From positions 2,088,036-2,143,752 of the forward strand of contig BFEA01000051.1 in assembly GCA_003427395.1 (NCBI GenBank): 55,717 nt of DNA, written 5' to 3'. Below, piece by piece: positions 9,928-22,157 of the stretch (position 1 is the first letter of the stretch; every line of letters starts with the position of its first letter). The notes beneath the pieces were generated by a model that was not told the origin of the DNA, made no database searches, and worked only from the letters and a program-made list of their open reading frames with translations. The position numbers were made by a program, and so were the translations under genes. This stretch comes from Chara braunii. Its lineage: Eukaryota; Streptophyta; Charophyceae; Charales; Characeae.

Positions 9928-10469
9928 AAAAAAAAGGAAAAGAGGAAGTCTGAAAAACAAAAAAAAAAGACAGCTTGGGAGTTATGCACAGTCCCCAAAA
10001 CACAGGGGAAGTGCGCAAAAGGACAAAATTCCGGCGCCAACAAGATGAAGAAGAAAGAAAAATGAGAGCTCGGGAGTATACCAGTACTCCCAGAAATAAA
10101 GTGCAAGCGCTGAAAAACTAGCAGCGACGGAAAGTACAAAAATGCCGGCCCATAAAAGGATGGAAAACAAGTAAAAGCATCAGCGTCAGACCTGCTAGTG
10201 AAGAAGAAGGAAAAATCACAGCTTGGAACCAACCAGCTCTCCCAGAATGAACAGCTCAAGTGCCCTATATGGCCTATAGGGAAAACAATGCCAGGCCCAA
10301 TAGGATGAGAAAGAACTAAAAAATTAGTAAAAATGACATTTTAGGACCTTCCAGCAGTCTGCAAAATGCAGCTGAGCAAGTCGACTGCAAAATGCTGAAG
10401 GTCTTTTCCACTACCCATCTCAAAACAAAGGAACTCCTTTTTTCTGTGTTGGGAATCTGCAACCACCCG

Positions 10470-10471
<2 letters not shown>

Positions 10472-10530
<59 letters not shown>
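10472..10530. repeat. (TTA)n microsatellite
   Basis: An uninterrupted run of about 20 trinucleotide units. Confidence 0.98.
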
Positions 10531-10552
10531 TTGCTGTATAGAAAAACCGAAA

Positions 10553-10767
10553 GGACCCCAAATTTCTTTGTTGTATCTAGGCATAGACTTAGAGGTGCCC
10601 TAAGTACAGTTATACAGGCTATAATACAGCCTATACAGATTTTTTTTTGCTGTATCTATAAGCTGAACGGTGCCCCAATCTTTTTGCTGTATCTATAGAC
10701 TTAAAGGTGCCCCAAATACAGCTATACTGACAATGCGTTTTATACTAATCGGGCAAAGACAGTAGGG
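10553..10767. mobile_element. Degenerate family A2 MITE remnants
   Basis: Two or three decayed copies of the A2 interior lie here (TGTATCTAG.CATAGACTT, GGTGCCCCAAATACAGCTAT), ending in ATCGGGCAAAGACAGTAG, a mutated right tip. The left tip is lost. Confidence 0.6.
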
Positions 10768-10803
10768 CAGCGGCAAGAACCTCCAATAGGTACTGTACAG
10801 AAA

Positions 10804-10917
10804 GGTAGGGACTTTTTAGTCACAATAGTACCTATACCTACCGTAGGGACTTTTTAGTCACAATAGTCTCTCTCTCTCGTAAGGACTTTTTAGTCACAAT
10901 AGTCTCTCTCTCTCGCA
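10804..10917. repeat. Short tandem repeat, three units
   Basis: GGACTTTTTAGTCACAATAG occurs three times. The spacers change from an ACCTATACC word to CTCTCTCTCTCG, so the CT tract was copied with the unit. Confidence 0.85.
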
Positions 10918-11814
10918 GTGTACTGGGACTAGAATAGGTTCTATTGAGCGATAGCAGTCATAGCAGTCTCAGTATACTTTAGCGAAAAAAGGAAATAAGA
11001 AATGGCCAGTAGCTGGCAAAGGGGTTCGCTCCACTACAGTATATTCCCAATGTATCAGGATATTTCCATGAACTGGCACCGCACTAAATAAACTCTTTTT
11101 TTTGTTTTTTTTGTTTTTTTTTGTTTGTTTGCACTAAATAAACTCTGGCAAGTGACAAATTTGAAATTTGGGAGTTTTGTCTCCCGGGGCTCTTCCCTCT
11201 TCCCCGCTGCCTCATAGTCTTGGGGATAGCTTGCTGGAGACACACTTACCTCACATATGGTACTGAGTACTGCCTTTACGTGTGCACAACAACAGGTCCC
11301 AGGCTCAAGACTCCACAGACACAGTCAATGCTCACAGTTATGGGGGCTCAAAATGTGTGGTCAGTCTGGATACCGCGTGGTGCCGTCATCCCATGGGTTT
11401 GATTTGATGCCAGTCTGACGGATTCGGATCCAAGCCGTTATCTATGGGTTGTTGATAAGGGCTTAGGGTCTGAAATCATGAGTGTGAACCCAGGTCGACG
11501 GTCGAGTACCCATAGTGCTGTCCACGGGGCAGGCAGGGGTTCTGTTGCAATTTCTCTGGATGTCAATCGTCACTTCGAACGCGATGTACGTGCATGCTGC
11601 GTACTAGTATGTGCCCATACTGCGCCCTCTCAAGTGCATACAGCGTCCGTTTCCAGCCGAAAAAAAGCATTTTTTTTTCTTTTTTTTCTTTTTCTATGCG
11701 GGTTTTGCAGGAGTACGCACACAGTGAGTGTAATCTCCCCAACTAAAAAGGCAGAAACTGCCCTGACCAGCCGTCCCAACCCCTCTCCACCCGTGTAGTA
11801 GGGCTCAAAACACT

Positions 11815-11816
<2 letters not shown>

Positions 11817-11878
<62 letters not shown>

Positions 11879-11985
11879 CTTCCATCGTCCTGAGAACATA
11901 AGGCACCCTCATTTTGGCTGCTCTCTCTCTCTCTCTCTCTCTGCACTTCCATCGTCGCGAGAACATAACGCACCCTCGTTTTGGC
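11817..11985. repeat. (CT)n tracts with duplicated A1-like fragment
   Basis: (CT)n runs lie at about 11817-11876 and 11922-11941. After each is a copy of GCACTTCCATCGTC then GAGAACATAA.GCACCCTC and TTTTGGCTGC, which resembles a worn left half of the family A1 MITE. Confidence 0.75.
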
Positions 11986-12696
11986 TGCACAAGATGAGAA
12001 ATAAGAAAACTAAACCTGATATCATACTCTTCCTACATGGAAGTCACCTAAGCAATGGAAAGATGGTTAGGGGGGGAGCTCCTCCTACATGAAAAAACTG
12101 CCTAACCTGAGCGGTAGTTTTGACGACTTTTCTGCAAATGTTTTAGCTAAATGTTTACACACGTGGTACCCTTTCAAAGAGTTTGTAGATAGATTGTGAA
12201 CAGGTCCCACGTGGGACCCGGTCCCACGTGGAACCCGGTGCAAGAGTTGGTAAATATGGAACGCTGGTTCCAAACAGAACTGGACAAGTTTCTTTCAAAA
12301 AAAAAATTCTCAAGTTGTCAGAATGACAGATTTGGTGCGAAACCAATGTTACGTATCCACAACCAAGTTTTTTTTTTTTTTTTCCTCGAGATCCACAACC
12401 AAGTTTGGACGACGCTGCTTCTGCGAACCCTTCTTCCACTTCATTCAGAAAGTCATTTGGGAAAGGTTTAGTGTCCGTGGACCCTGGTACGCAATCAAAA
12501 GAAAGAATCGGAAATATGCGCATTCAAAAGAAAGAATTGGAAATATGCAATTTTGCTTTTGAACAGATGAACAAAAAAAAGTATCTATGATTTGTCTTTG
12601 CAGGCAAGAGAGATTTTGCACTGAGATGATTCACAGCCAAGTAGTTTTCCTTTTCCGTAACTCTAAACTAGAGTCGCCGCCAGGAACAACATGAAT

Positions 12697-13671
12697 GTAG
12701 CCGGGCCAGGCCGGGCAGCCGGGCCAGTGCAATTAGGACCTTTTTGCCCGGGTCACCCGGGCGAGTAAAAAAAAGAGTCAATTTTTTTAATTCCCCCCCC
12801 CTTATGATGGGGCATTTTTGCGCCCTCGGAGAGGGACCCAAATCCGGTTTTATACATTTGTTTGGTTCATGTCAGTTTTGGAGGGCAAGGGGGATTGGGG
12901 GGGGGGGGGTTTAAGGGCCCATAAGTGGTCTGAAAGGGGTTGAAAGGCCTATAAAGGGTGTGAGATGATTTTCCTCACATTATTTTACTTTTATTTTAAA
13001 TTCTCTGAAGAATTTGGAAGTGACCCGCAGCCAATAGTTGTTTGGTTTGCTATTCTGCACAACATACTTTTTTTTCAATTTTTTCAAAAACTTGATTTTT
13101 TTTATTTTTTATTTTTTTTTATTTTTTGGTGGGATACGGTAGTCGAAATAGTACTCGAAATGTCGACAACAGAGCAATCATCAATAGCGAGTCAACCCAG
13201 CAGCCAACGTTAGCATTGCCACAACAAAGCAACCAGCGGTCGCAAAGGGATAAGAAAAATAGATAGAAGAGAGAGAGAAAAAGGAGAGAGAGAAAAAGAA
13301 GAAGAGAAAAATAGATAGAAGAGAGAGAGAAAAAGGAGAGAGAGAAAAAGAAGAAGAGAAGAACGAGGAGAAAAGAGGGAGAGAGAGATAAAAAAACAGG
13401 GAGAAGGAGACAAGACAGGATAAAATCGACGAAATCCCGAACGCGACAGTTAAAATTGCCAGTTTTTTTCTCTCTCTCTTCTATCTATTTTTCTTATCCC
13501 TTTTCGACCGCTGGTTGCTTTGTTGTGGCAATGCTAACGTTGGCTGCTGGGTTGACTCGCTATTGATGATTGCTCTGTTGTCGACATTTTGACTACCATT
13601 TGCCCGGCCGGTTGTCCCGGGCAGTTCCCGGGCCAGCTTTGGGGACCCGGGCGGCACGGCTGGTAGCCCAG
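12697..13671. mobile_element. Composite family F element with a nested foldback
   Basis: The left end carries GCCGGGCC and CCCGGG words. The right end (13602-13671) carries GCCCGGCC, CCCGGGC and GGCTGGTAGCCCAGG, the mirror of the CTAGGCTACCAG tip. The shared core lies at about 13010-13075 (minus orientation, with TTCTGCACAACATA). A large foldback at 13138-13597 is inserted between core and right end. Confidence 0.55.
13138..13597. repeat. Foldback with about 120-bp arms and a GA-rich loop
   Basis: The left arm (about 13138-13280) contains TGTCGACAACAGAGCAATCA and AACGTTAGCATTGCC. The right arm (about 13475-13597) is its reverse complement with few changes. The loop is a duplicated GAGAGAGAAAAAGGAGAGAG-type purine tract. 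It could form a long hairpin RNA if transcribed. Confidence 0.85.
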
Positions 13672-13856
13672 GGTTTGAGAGACCGCAATGATCGTCACAC
13701 ATTGGGTTGGGAAAGAGTGTCATCTGAAAAAAAAAACATTAAAAAAAAAAAGACTGAACAAGCCAATGTGTTATTAACATAAAGAAAAAAAAAACATAAA
13801 AGAAAAAAAGACTGCAGAAAGAGAGCATGTGAACAAAGAGAGCAACATACAACTAA

Positions 13857-14390
13857 GGCTTGGACCCCACTGCTCGGCGGTTGGAAAAAATGGTTGCCGC
13901 GGAAAACGGCCAATGCCGTCTGGAAAAACATTTCCAGAAAAAGTCGAGGCCCCACCGCCACGGTCTCGCCGGCTTGTGGAAAAGGACTGCCCTTCCCGAA
14001 ATGCACCCGCGGAACGGAACGCTCCCACACCCGAACGGTGCGACGCACCCCTGTTGTCCGTGCTTTGAAGAAACGGTCCACCCCATCGTGCACTGGACCA
14101 GGCCGCCCGTGCCTGGTACGGCATGTTTAGGGATGCCCCCCCCCCCCCCCCCCCCCCCCCCCNCCCCGTCTCAAAAAACATTGGTTTTGGAAAACAGTCG
14201 CCGGACGGTCTGACAGTTCTTTCCAGCCGCCGACCATGTGGAAACGTTTCCAACGGTTTTCCACGACACTCCGGCATTGGCAGTGGGGTCCCGAATTCGC
14301 ATTGGCGCACCTTCCTCGCGGTCCAGTGGGCTCCCGTAAACATGGAAATGGAAAATGACTTCCACGCCGCCGGCCAGTGGGGTCCAAGCC
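13857..14390. mobile_element. PIF/Harbinger-like (Tourist-type) MITE, 534 bp, TAA TSD
   Basis: The terminal inverted repeats are GGCTTGGACCCCACTG on the left and the mirror CAGTGGGGTCCAAGCC on the right. TAA flanks both ends (13854-13856 and 14391-14393). A 3-bp TWA duplication with a GG-starting tip is the Harbinger signature. The interior is GC-rich with repeated GGAAA..CC words and a poly(C) run (14134-14166) holding an N. No transposase is seen. Confidence 0.8.
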
Positions 14391-14857
14391 TAAAGGACAT
14401 CTCGATGCGCTACAGTGAGAGACCCTTCCCCCGTTAGAGTGTGGTCTGCAAGAAAGAAAGAAACAAACAAACAAGAAAGAAAAAAAGAAACAAAGAAAGA
14501 AACAAAGAAAGCAACAAAGAAACAAAGAAAGAAAGAAAGAGAGTGTGCGGACACATGGATGTAAAAAGAGTAGGAGTGCCTTTCTCAGCCCCATGCTACT
14601 GCAGCATTCATGTGAGGTAAGCCAGGCCTGCTCCCCGGTCTTAATTGAAAGTTGTTTTAAAATTTAATATATAATAATAAAAAGAAAGAGCAGGCGAAAC
14701 AGCAGGGCAAACTGGCAAACCCCTCTCCCTTTAGGGTTTAGGGTTAAGCGACTCTGGAAATAGTGGGCAATGACAAAGCCACGGGCAGACGTTTCAAGGC
14801 CAACCCAGATTAGATACTCTGGGCCTGGCTCCACTATGCGAATGTGCACGAAAGACA

Positions 14858-14930
14858 AAAAAATCTGGCGGTGTATCTTTCCATGTTGTAGTGCTTCATT
14901 CATCGACTTTACCACTTTTCTTCCTTCTGG
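14858..14930. repeat. Copy of the GGCGGTGTATCTTTCCATG repeat
   Basis: The word GGCGGTGTATCTTTCCATG followed by a CTTCATTCAT-like stretch recurs at 28619-28665, inverted at 28770-28815, and at 33000-33050. It looks like a dispersed repeat; its ends are unknown. Confidence 0.6.
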
Positions 14931-15465
14931 CATATATATATATGGATTTTCGATTCCAATCCGGTTGGTTGGTTCGGCCGAGCATATGGTCGCTTTATCT
15001 GGATGATACTATAATCTGTTAATATACGACGCAAAATCAGGATGGTTGGAAAAATACACACCAAACATATCCCACATGTACTTCTAGTATTTTACAAGAA
15101 GACTTGCAGAATTTTGTGGATCGAGCTTCAATGGAATCTAATTCTGGTTGGAATAATCTCTTTGCGGATGATCATTATACCAGGGAAGGAATTATTATTC
15201 CAACTGTGGTCATCCTATAACAGCCGTGGTTCGACAACGGGAACTACACAATGCTCAGGCAGGGGAGTCGTTTCAAACCAACAGAACTTGGCCCAGCTGT
15301 CAAGTCCAACTTGAAGCCTCCCGCTACCGCTATGTCGAGCCTAGCCGAGCCTAGAGCTGGCGGTGGCAGGAAAGTCTTCATTTATTGAAACAAAAAACAA
15401 CAAAGAAAAACGCAAACAAGATTCTCGTTTTTGAAAAGGATGGAAAAAAAAACAAAACAAAGAAA

Positions 15466-15470
<5 letters not shown>

Positions 15471-15538
<68 letters not shown>

Positions 15539-15618
15539 CCTTCTTTCTCTCCCTCTTTCCACTCTGTTTCATGCCACACCCTTTACTCTGCCTCTTTTTC
15601 ACAGCAAACAAGTGGGCC

Positions 15619-15683
<65 letters not shown>

Positions 15684-15684
15684 N

Positions 15685-15757
<73 letters not shown>
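15471..15757. repeat. (GA)n, (TG)n and (GA)n microsatellites
   Basis: (GA)n lies at about 15471-15536, (TG)n at 15621-15664, then (GA)n at 15664-15757 with one N at 15684. Open frames here are pure Glu-Arg or Leu-Ser artefacts. Confidence 0.97.
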
Positions 15758-15758
<1 letters not shown>

Positions 15759-16245
15759 ATCGCGCTACACCCCCACTGGTCCTTCACTACTCCCCTCCTG
15801 TCCAGACACTATCTCCCCTCATCTCGAGCCTCTGGCATCCTATCCCGACCCTCTTTCCCCAGCTACCCGAATACTCTGGCCCCCCACACCCAGTCCACTG
15901 GCAGCCAGAGGCACAGTTTGATTTTTTTGTTTTTTTTCTAATTAAATTAAATTATTACCGTTAATACTATATTATTATTTTATTATTATGGAAAAAATAA
16001 TAAAAAAAGTAATGTTCCTCTCTTCCGAAACTGCTAACGTTTACCCCAACTACAAGAATGCTATGTGCATGTCTCACATCCACCATGGCTATAATTTCTA
16101 CAAACCAGCTGAACAACACTCCCCTTCCTTTCGAAATAAAGGTGACATCTTTCCCAAAAAAAAAAGTAAACAAACAAAAAAAAAAGACAACTCGACATAA
16201 AAAAAAAGAAGAAAAAAGTTCAAAAGACACTCCCCTTTCTGCTGC

Positions 16246-16352
16246 AGTCTTCCGCCGAATACAACGCACGGTCGTTATAGCTGAATTTGGGGCATCTTCC
16301 AGGCTATATACAGCTATAATAACCGTACGTTGTATTCGGGCGAAGAGGGTAG
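16246..16352. mobile_element. Stowaway-like MITE, family A (A2), left tip worn
   Basis: GTCTTCCGCCGAATACAACG leads into A2 words (GTCGTTATAGCTG) and the right tip GGGCGAAGAGGGTAG. The left CTACC is mutated. Confidence 0.8.
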
Positions 16353-16563
16353 ATGAGAAGAGACCTTCGTCCCAAGAACCAGTTTATAATCTTAAGTGGA
16401 TAATGTTAGTGGATAATGTTAGTGGATAATCTTAGTGGATGTCTGTTCTGTAATTAAAAGGATAGTAATGGTTGTCTGTTCTATGATTCGAACTTCGAAG
16501 ATAATGTTTTTCGTCTGTTCCATAATAATCAATTAATAATAATCAATTAACGGTAGCGAGATG

Positions 16564-16627
16564 CCTCGGGACATCCATTAAAACTGGAATGATACCACTA
16601 AAATTAGACCAATACTGAGAAAAGATT

Positions 16628-16628
<1 letters not shown>
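16564..16628 (+). pseudogene. Possible U6 snRNA relic
   Basis: CTCGGGACATCC, AAAACTGGAATGATAC and TGAGAAAAGATT match U6 in order, but about 20 foreign bases lie between the last two and the 3' half is missing. A (CA)n run (16629-16690) follows. The match is weak. Confidence 0.4.

Positions 16629-16690
<62 letters not shown>
16629..16690. repeat. (CA)n microsatellite
   Basis: About 30 dinucleotide units. Confidence 0.98.
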
Positions 16691-16691
<1 letters not shown>

Positions 16692-18156
16692 CCACAAAAA
16701 AAAAGAAACTGTGAGAGATGGTTTGTTTTGAAGGGCGCTGGCAGACCCATCCTCCGCTCCGATGGGCTAAAAGAGTCAAGTGTTTCGACACCCCATGCTG
16801 GCTGCTACAATCTGTTACACTCTTCCACAACCCCCCCCCAATACCCCCCAATCCCCCCTCCAACCCCCCCTCGCCTCCCGCAACCCCCTGCCAAAATAAA
16901 AAATAAAAAATAAGAAACGAAGAACTGCATGACACCGTCGTTTTGGAAGATACCTGGAAGATGCCTCCCTCGTCTGTCATTGGCAGAATTTTTCACATCT
17001 ATCGACAGATTTGACACAAATACTGCTGGCTCCGCAAACTGGCATCAAACCCCCCTCCCCTCCGTCGCACTGGTCTATAAATCATGCTATGCCGGAGTCC
17101 TGTGTTTTCAATTTTACAACTTCTTAATAAACAGTCGTTGGCCCAGCTACCGGCCACGGGAAAAAAAAGAGTAGAAACGTTTCTAGTCGGATGAATTTGG
17201 GCACTCCTGTAGTGGCCCGTACGTTTCCTAAAATTGCGTAGCGTTAACGGGCACGACTTTAGGAAGTACTGGTGGTTTAATAAACAGTTGATGGCCCCAG
17301 GACCACTGGCCAGCCTTGCTGAAAATGCAACGCGTCGCGTACGGATAATTCGGAGGCTCCGCCTACAGGACCGCAATGCACAATGGCTGGCGGCCCCAGC
17401 CTAGAAAAAAAGGACGTGCGCCGCGGGCGGTTCGGAAAAGCCTGGCACGCAGTAAGGCGCCTCCAGGGCCGGGTGTACTGGTGGGGGTTTAATAACTTTA
17501 ATTATTTAATAAACAGTTGCTACCAACCCCTGTTATATACCACCTTCCTCTGTTTGTTTGTTTTTTTTTTTTTTTTGGCAAAAAAAAGCACTCCTCACTG
17601 AGTTGGTGCACGAATGCAGACAAAGAACTCAAGAGAAATGAATGCAGACCTGATTTCATGCCAAATACGGCACAAGCTGCATAGAGCACGCGGACAAAGC
17701 CCTCGTTAATCAGTGAGCTGCAAGAATCTGCTTTCACACCTGAGTGCTGGATGAATGTGGACCCCATGTTCGGCCACATGCAGGAGAAGAAGAAAGCTGT
17801 CATTCGTCGGATAAGAACTTACGAGCCACTTTGACAACAACTGCTGGAAGAATACCGATATGTGAGGGGGAAAAAAAAGAAGAACAAAAATAAAAAGAAA
17901 AATGCCAACATGTGAAAAAAAGGAAAAATAAATGCCGACATGTGGTCTATCAGACAGAACAAGAACAAAGCTCTTGTTAATCAGCGAACTGCTGGAATTC
18001 GCGTTCACACCTGACTGCTGACTGAATGGATGAATGGAGACGCGATCCTTGATTCTGTACAGATGGACTACATGAGCTCACCCAATAGTTTCAAGTATAC
18101 GCTAAATTGAGATCGTCGGTCGATTGTTTTCGCAACGTCGTACCGCAGTCGGTCGG

Positions 18157-18276
18157 CTACCGTCTTCCCCCGAATAGAGTGTGTACACCCTATGGTCATT
18201 ATCGATGTATCTAAAGAGAAAATTGACCCAAATACAGACAAAATAACCATACGTTCTAGTTGGGGCAAGACGGTAG
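18157..18276. mobile_element. Stowaway-like MITE, family A (A2)
   Basis: CTACCGTCTTCCCCCGAATA begins the element and GGCAAGACGGTAG ends it. The interior carries GTCATTATCGATGTATCTA and its partial inverse. Confidence 0.85.
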
Positions 18277-18344
18277 TATGAACAGACCAAGATTGCAGGC
18301 GAAACACTGAAGATAAAGAGTGTTCCTCCTCCTTTACACCCCCC

Positions 18345-18375
<31 letters not shown>

Positions 18376-18667
18376 CTCAGTATCTAGAGTGAAAATTGAT
18401 CCAAATACAGACATACTAACCATATATGTCGTACTCGCAGAGGCCGCGAATCCAAACTCGAGGAGAAGCAAGTGAACGGAACCCTAGTTATCGAGCCAGG
18501 CTCAATTTCTGCCGAAGGAATCTAGCTGCCCTCTCCAGCCAGATTCAATTCCTGATTTCCCAGAATGCAATCGCAGCAGTTCGAAACCCATCTTGTTCCG
18601 GTTGAAGTTCCAATACTACGTCTTCTACTCTTGGTCCTCCCAAAATAGTAACAACTCCTCGGTCCGG

Positions 18668-18895
18668 TCCTATTGTCTTTACCCGAATAGGAAACCTGGT
18701 CATTACACTGCATCTAGACAGAAACTTGCACCAAATACGGCTACAATGACCAGATATTCCGTGTGGTAACTCCTCGGCCCGGTCCTATTGGCTTTACCCG
18801 AATAGGAAACCTGGTCATTACACTGCATCTAGACAGAAACTTGCACAGATACAACGACCAGATATTCCGTGTGGGCGAAAAGACGGTTCCAGCCC
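18668..18895. mobile_element. Tandem pair of degenerate family A2 copies
   Basis: Two near-identical units (about 18657-18765 and 18766-18895) each start CTCCTCGG.CCGGTCCTATTG and contain CTTTACCCGAATAGGAAACC and CATTACACTGCATCTAGAC. The second ends with AAAAGACGG, a worn right tip. Confidence 0.75.
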
Positions 18896-18974
18896 TTGGT
18901 ATATCCCCTCCTGGTCACTGTTTCACCCACCCACCGTTCCTCTCCGAGGCAACTGCACTTCACTTGGTCTACTC

Positions 18975-19100
18975 CTGGCTCAAATACAGTCGTCCCTGCG
19001 AGGCTATGGCTACTCGACGGCTGTTCCCATGGCTGTTTCGAGAGCCTTGAAGAGACGACGACAGTATTCATGGCTGTACCACTTGGTCTACTCCTGGTTG
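18975..19100. repeat. Sequence duplicated at 21060-21170
   Basis: GGCTCAAATACAGTCGTC, GCGAGGCTATG, TACTCGACGGCTGTTCCCAT and CGACGACAGTATTCATGGCTG recur in order at 21060-21165 with a few changes. This looks like the seed of the CCATGG minisatellite downstream. Confidence 0.8.
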
Positions 19101-19267
19101 CAGCTGCAAACAATAGCTCCGTGACCGCGTCCACGTTCCACCTATCGTTCTTCTCCGAGGCCATTGCAGCCGCAATGCCGCAGTTTGAAGATCGGACCAA
19201 TCTCGTCAGGGTTGAAGAACTTGTCGAAGTTCCTGTGTGACTTGCTCTGCTCTTGGTCCTGGGAGTA

Positions 19268-19379
19268 CTACCGTCTTCCCCCGAACATAACGCACCCTGA
19301 AAATGAACGTATACAAAGGATGTTTCCAGCCCGATGCAGTGAAAATCAGGGTGCGCTGTGTTCGGGGGGAAGACGGTAG
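19268..19379. mobile_element. Stowaway-like MITE, family A (A1)
   Basis: CTACCGTCTTCCCCCGAAC and its mirror bracket A1 words (ATAACGCACCCT, AATGAACGTATACAA, TTTCCAGCCCGATGCAG). Confidence 0.92.
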
Positions 19380-19815
19380 CGCCTTGCTTACGACTGTGGT
19401 CCTAGGCCCAGCCCTGACTCCACTCTTGTTCCCTGTTCGACCCGTGGTTCTGCATCTGGCTCCAGATCTGGTCTTTATTCTGTTCCAGTTCTGGCATTGG
19501 TTCCTGTTCTTGTTCCACTTCCAGTTCCAATTGCGTTTCCAGTTCAGTCCAACTCGTGGTTGAAAGAGTGCATGGAAGTGAAGACCAGGTTCAATGGATG
19601 GATAGGGTCTTGAGGCCTGATCTCGGCTGTAGATTTCCGCAAACTTAAATAGCAATGGGAAAAGGTTCTTTATTCCCCACCCAAAATAGCAAAATACATT
19701 TAAAAAAATACTAAATAGCCTTAAAAGTTAAAAATATAAAATAGTAATGATGGGTCTTGCGTCCAGATCTCCACTCTCTCGTCTCATCTTACAGCAGACT
19801 CTGCATGCTCCACCA

Positions 19816-19820
<5 letters not shown>

Positions 19821-19866
<46 letters not shown>
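19821..19866. repeat. (CT)n microsatellite
   Basis: About 23 dinucleotide units. Confidence 0.98.
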
Positions 19867-19869
<3 letters not shown>

Positions 19870-20308
19870 TCACATAGAGAAGGTCTTTGTTGCCACGTCG
19901 AATGGGGCTGAAGCTGTCAATTGTGGAATCTGCACAAATGGATTGGCACACAGGCAGCACAGACACCACGACAAACACACCAATGGTTAATGGCGCACCG
20001 CCGCCACCTTTTCAGAAGCCCCTAAAATTATTCTATCTGATTACATCAGGATTCAAGCTCCTGACCTGTTCATCAGCACACCTCAACCCACATGGGCTGG
20101 GTGTAATTAATTGCGTGCTATTCCACGGTCCAATATGGAGTGTCCGGAAGACAAAACATTTGCTGAAAGCCAAAATAAGCCCCATCATCACGTATGTGTT
20201 TTTTGTTCTATAGAATCTCTAACGTAAAAGAAATATGAACAAAAAATAAATGTTATTTATTATTTATTGATTGAATAATACGTGTATTCGATAAAGTAAA
20301 AAATAAGC

Positions 20309-20336
20309 TTAACCCTAAACCCTAAACCCTAAACCT
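20309..20336. repeat. Interstitial telomere-type motif (CCCTAAA)n
   Basis: About three to four units of CCCTAAA, the plant-type telomere repeat, sit next to an (AT)n tract. Similar short runs occur at 14731-14746 (TTTAGGG) and 22530-22552. They look internal rather than a chromosome end. Confidence 0.8.
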
Positions 20337-20355
20337 ATATATATAATATATATAT

Positions 20356-20406
20356 ATCGTCAAATAGAACTGCCCCGTAAACCGTAGGCAGAGAGGGAGA
20401 AGAGGA
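20356..20406. repeat. Dispersed repeat family G (fragment)
   Basis: GAACTGCCCCGTAAACCG then AGGCAGAGAGGGAGAAGAGG follow an (AT)n stretch. The same block occurs at 25318-25430 and twice at 51205-51430, always next to ATAT runs. Confidence 0.75.
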
Positions 20407-21059
20407 TATATATATATATTGTCACATCACTACAAACTAAAAGAGCGCACTTTGCGGAACAAAGAATAAAAGCAAAAAACGGGCACAGTGATAACATGCA
20501 AAAATAAAAAGAAAAAGAAAAAGAAAAAGAAAAAGAAAAAACAAGGGCAGATTGAAACCATTAAATTTCTCATTCTTCTTTGAACTCCACCTCCACTGTG
20601 CCTCTCACGTGCATATAATATATTATTTTTCTACTCGAAAAACAAACACCATAGTATTTAATCACATCAATAATTAACAGAAATCAAATCAATAAATCAA
20701 TTCAGAACTTAAATCACTGAAGTGACTGAACCTATCCATACGTGCAGAATGGATTCACTCACAGTTCGCTCAACCAAGAACAAACGGAGTAGATGCTTGG
20801 GCTCAAGCCGCTCAACCAATCAAAAACGGAATGGATGGTTGGTTGCAGGGCACACTCACACTGGGGATTATTCAACTATGCCCTGGCCGGAATTGTGGTC
20901 AGATACTTCCGCAAGGATTCCTATTTGCAGCCAGATACATCAAAGAAAAAATTGCTAGTGTGAGTACGCTCTCAATCACAAATGGAACGGACGCTTGCAC
21001 TCGGCTGAGAGCACGAACGCACTGGATGCTTGGGCTCAATCCAGAATAGTCGCACCACT

Positions 21060-22000
21060 TTTCGGCTCAAATACAGTCGTCAGTGCGAGGCTATGTTTAC
21101 TCGACGGCTGTTCCCATGGCTCTTTCGATAGCCTTGCAGTGACGACGGTATTCATGGCTGTTACCATGGGCCAAGGCTGTTACCATGGAAAAACCATGGT
21201 TACTTCCATCACTGCAAGTGTGCAAGGCTATGGTTACTCGACAGCTGTTACCATGGCTGTTTCCATAGCCTTGCAAGGCTACGGTTATTTGATGGCTGTT
21301 ACCATGGCTGCCGCTACCACAGTTACTTGACGGGTATGGAATACCATGGTTACTCGACAGCTGTTACCATGGAAAAACCATGGTTACTTCCATCACTGCA
21401 AGGCTATGGTTACTCGACAGTTGTTACCATGGCTGTTTCCATACCCTTATAGCCTTGCAAGGCTACGGTTATTTGATGGCTGTTACCATGGCTGCCGTTA
21501 CCACGGTTACTTGACGGGTATGGAATACCATGGNATAGCCTTGCAAGGCTACGGTTATTTGATGGCTGTTACCATGGCTGCCGTTACCACGGTTACTTGA
21601 CGGGTATGGAATACCATGGAAACAGGAATGGAACCATGGTCCCATGGCTGTTACTGCGGGAACAGGAATGGAACCATGGTAACAGCTACAGCTGTTACCA
21701 TGGCTGTTTGCATGTCTCTTCCAATGGTTTCTTTAGGTCTTTGCCCGCAATACGAAAGACCCAACGAGTTTTAAATACGCATTTTCGGCGGTTAGACCAA
21801 AGCCTATTCCATGGCTATTTTCTTTAGGCTGTTCCGACGTTATTCTGTGATTAGACCAAGCCTATTCCATGGCTGTTGCATCGCCTTTTGGGTGGCTTTT
21901 CCATGGCCGTTACCTCGAAGACTGTTCCATCGCTGTTGCGCGGTCCTTCATATGGCTGTGGCATATGGCTGGTCCATGGCTGTTGCCGTCGCTGCTCCAT
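21060..22000. repeat. Minisatellite of CCATGG-containing units
   Basis: Units include GCTGTTACCATGGCTG, GGTTACTCGACAGCTGTTAC and GGTATGGAATACCATGG. A block of about 75 bp recurs around 21280, 21465 and 21540, with an N at 21534 marking a collapsed junction. CCATGG palindromes recur throughout. The array decays toward 22000. Open frames are artefacts. Confidence 0.9.
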
Positions 22001-22080
22001 GGCTGTTCGGTGCCTCTTCCAACACTGTTTCAGAGCACCGAGGCTGTTCTGCCCTTCATGCCCGCTTTGGTCGATGTATA

Positions 22081-22157
22081 CGTGCCATCCTTGCGCAGGG
22101 GCCATGCTAATCTTCCTTCTCTGTATCGTTCCAATTTTAACGGATGTCCCGAAAGAC
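22081..22157 (-). pseudogene. U6 snRNA-derived copy
   Basis: The reverse complement carries GGGACATCCG, AAAATTGGAACGATACAGAG, GATTAGCATGGCCCCTGCGC and AAGGATGGCACG. A small duplication after ACAGAGAAG separates it from canonical U6, and the terminal stem is missing. No plant snRNA promoter elements were seen, so it is a pseudogene. Confidence 0.85.
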
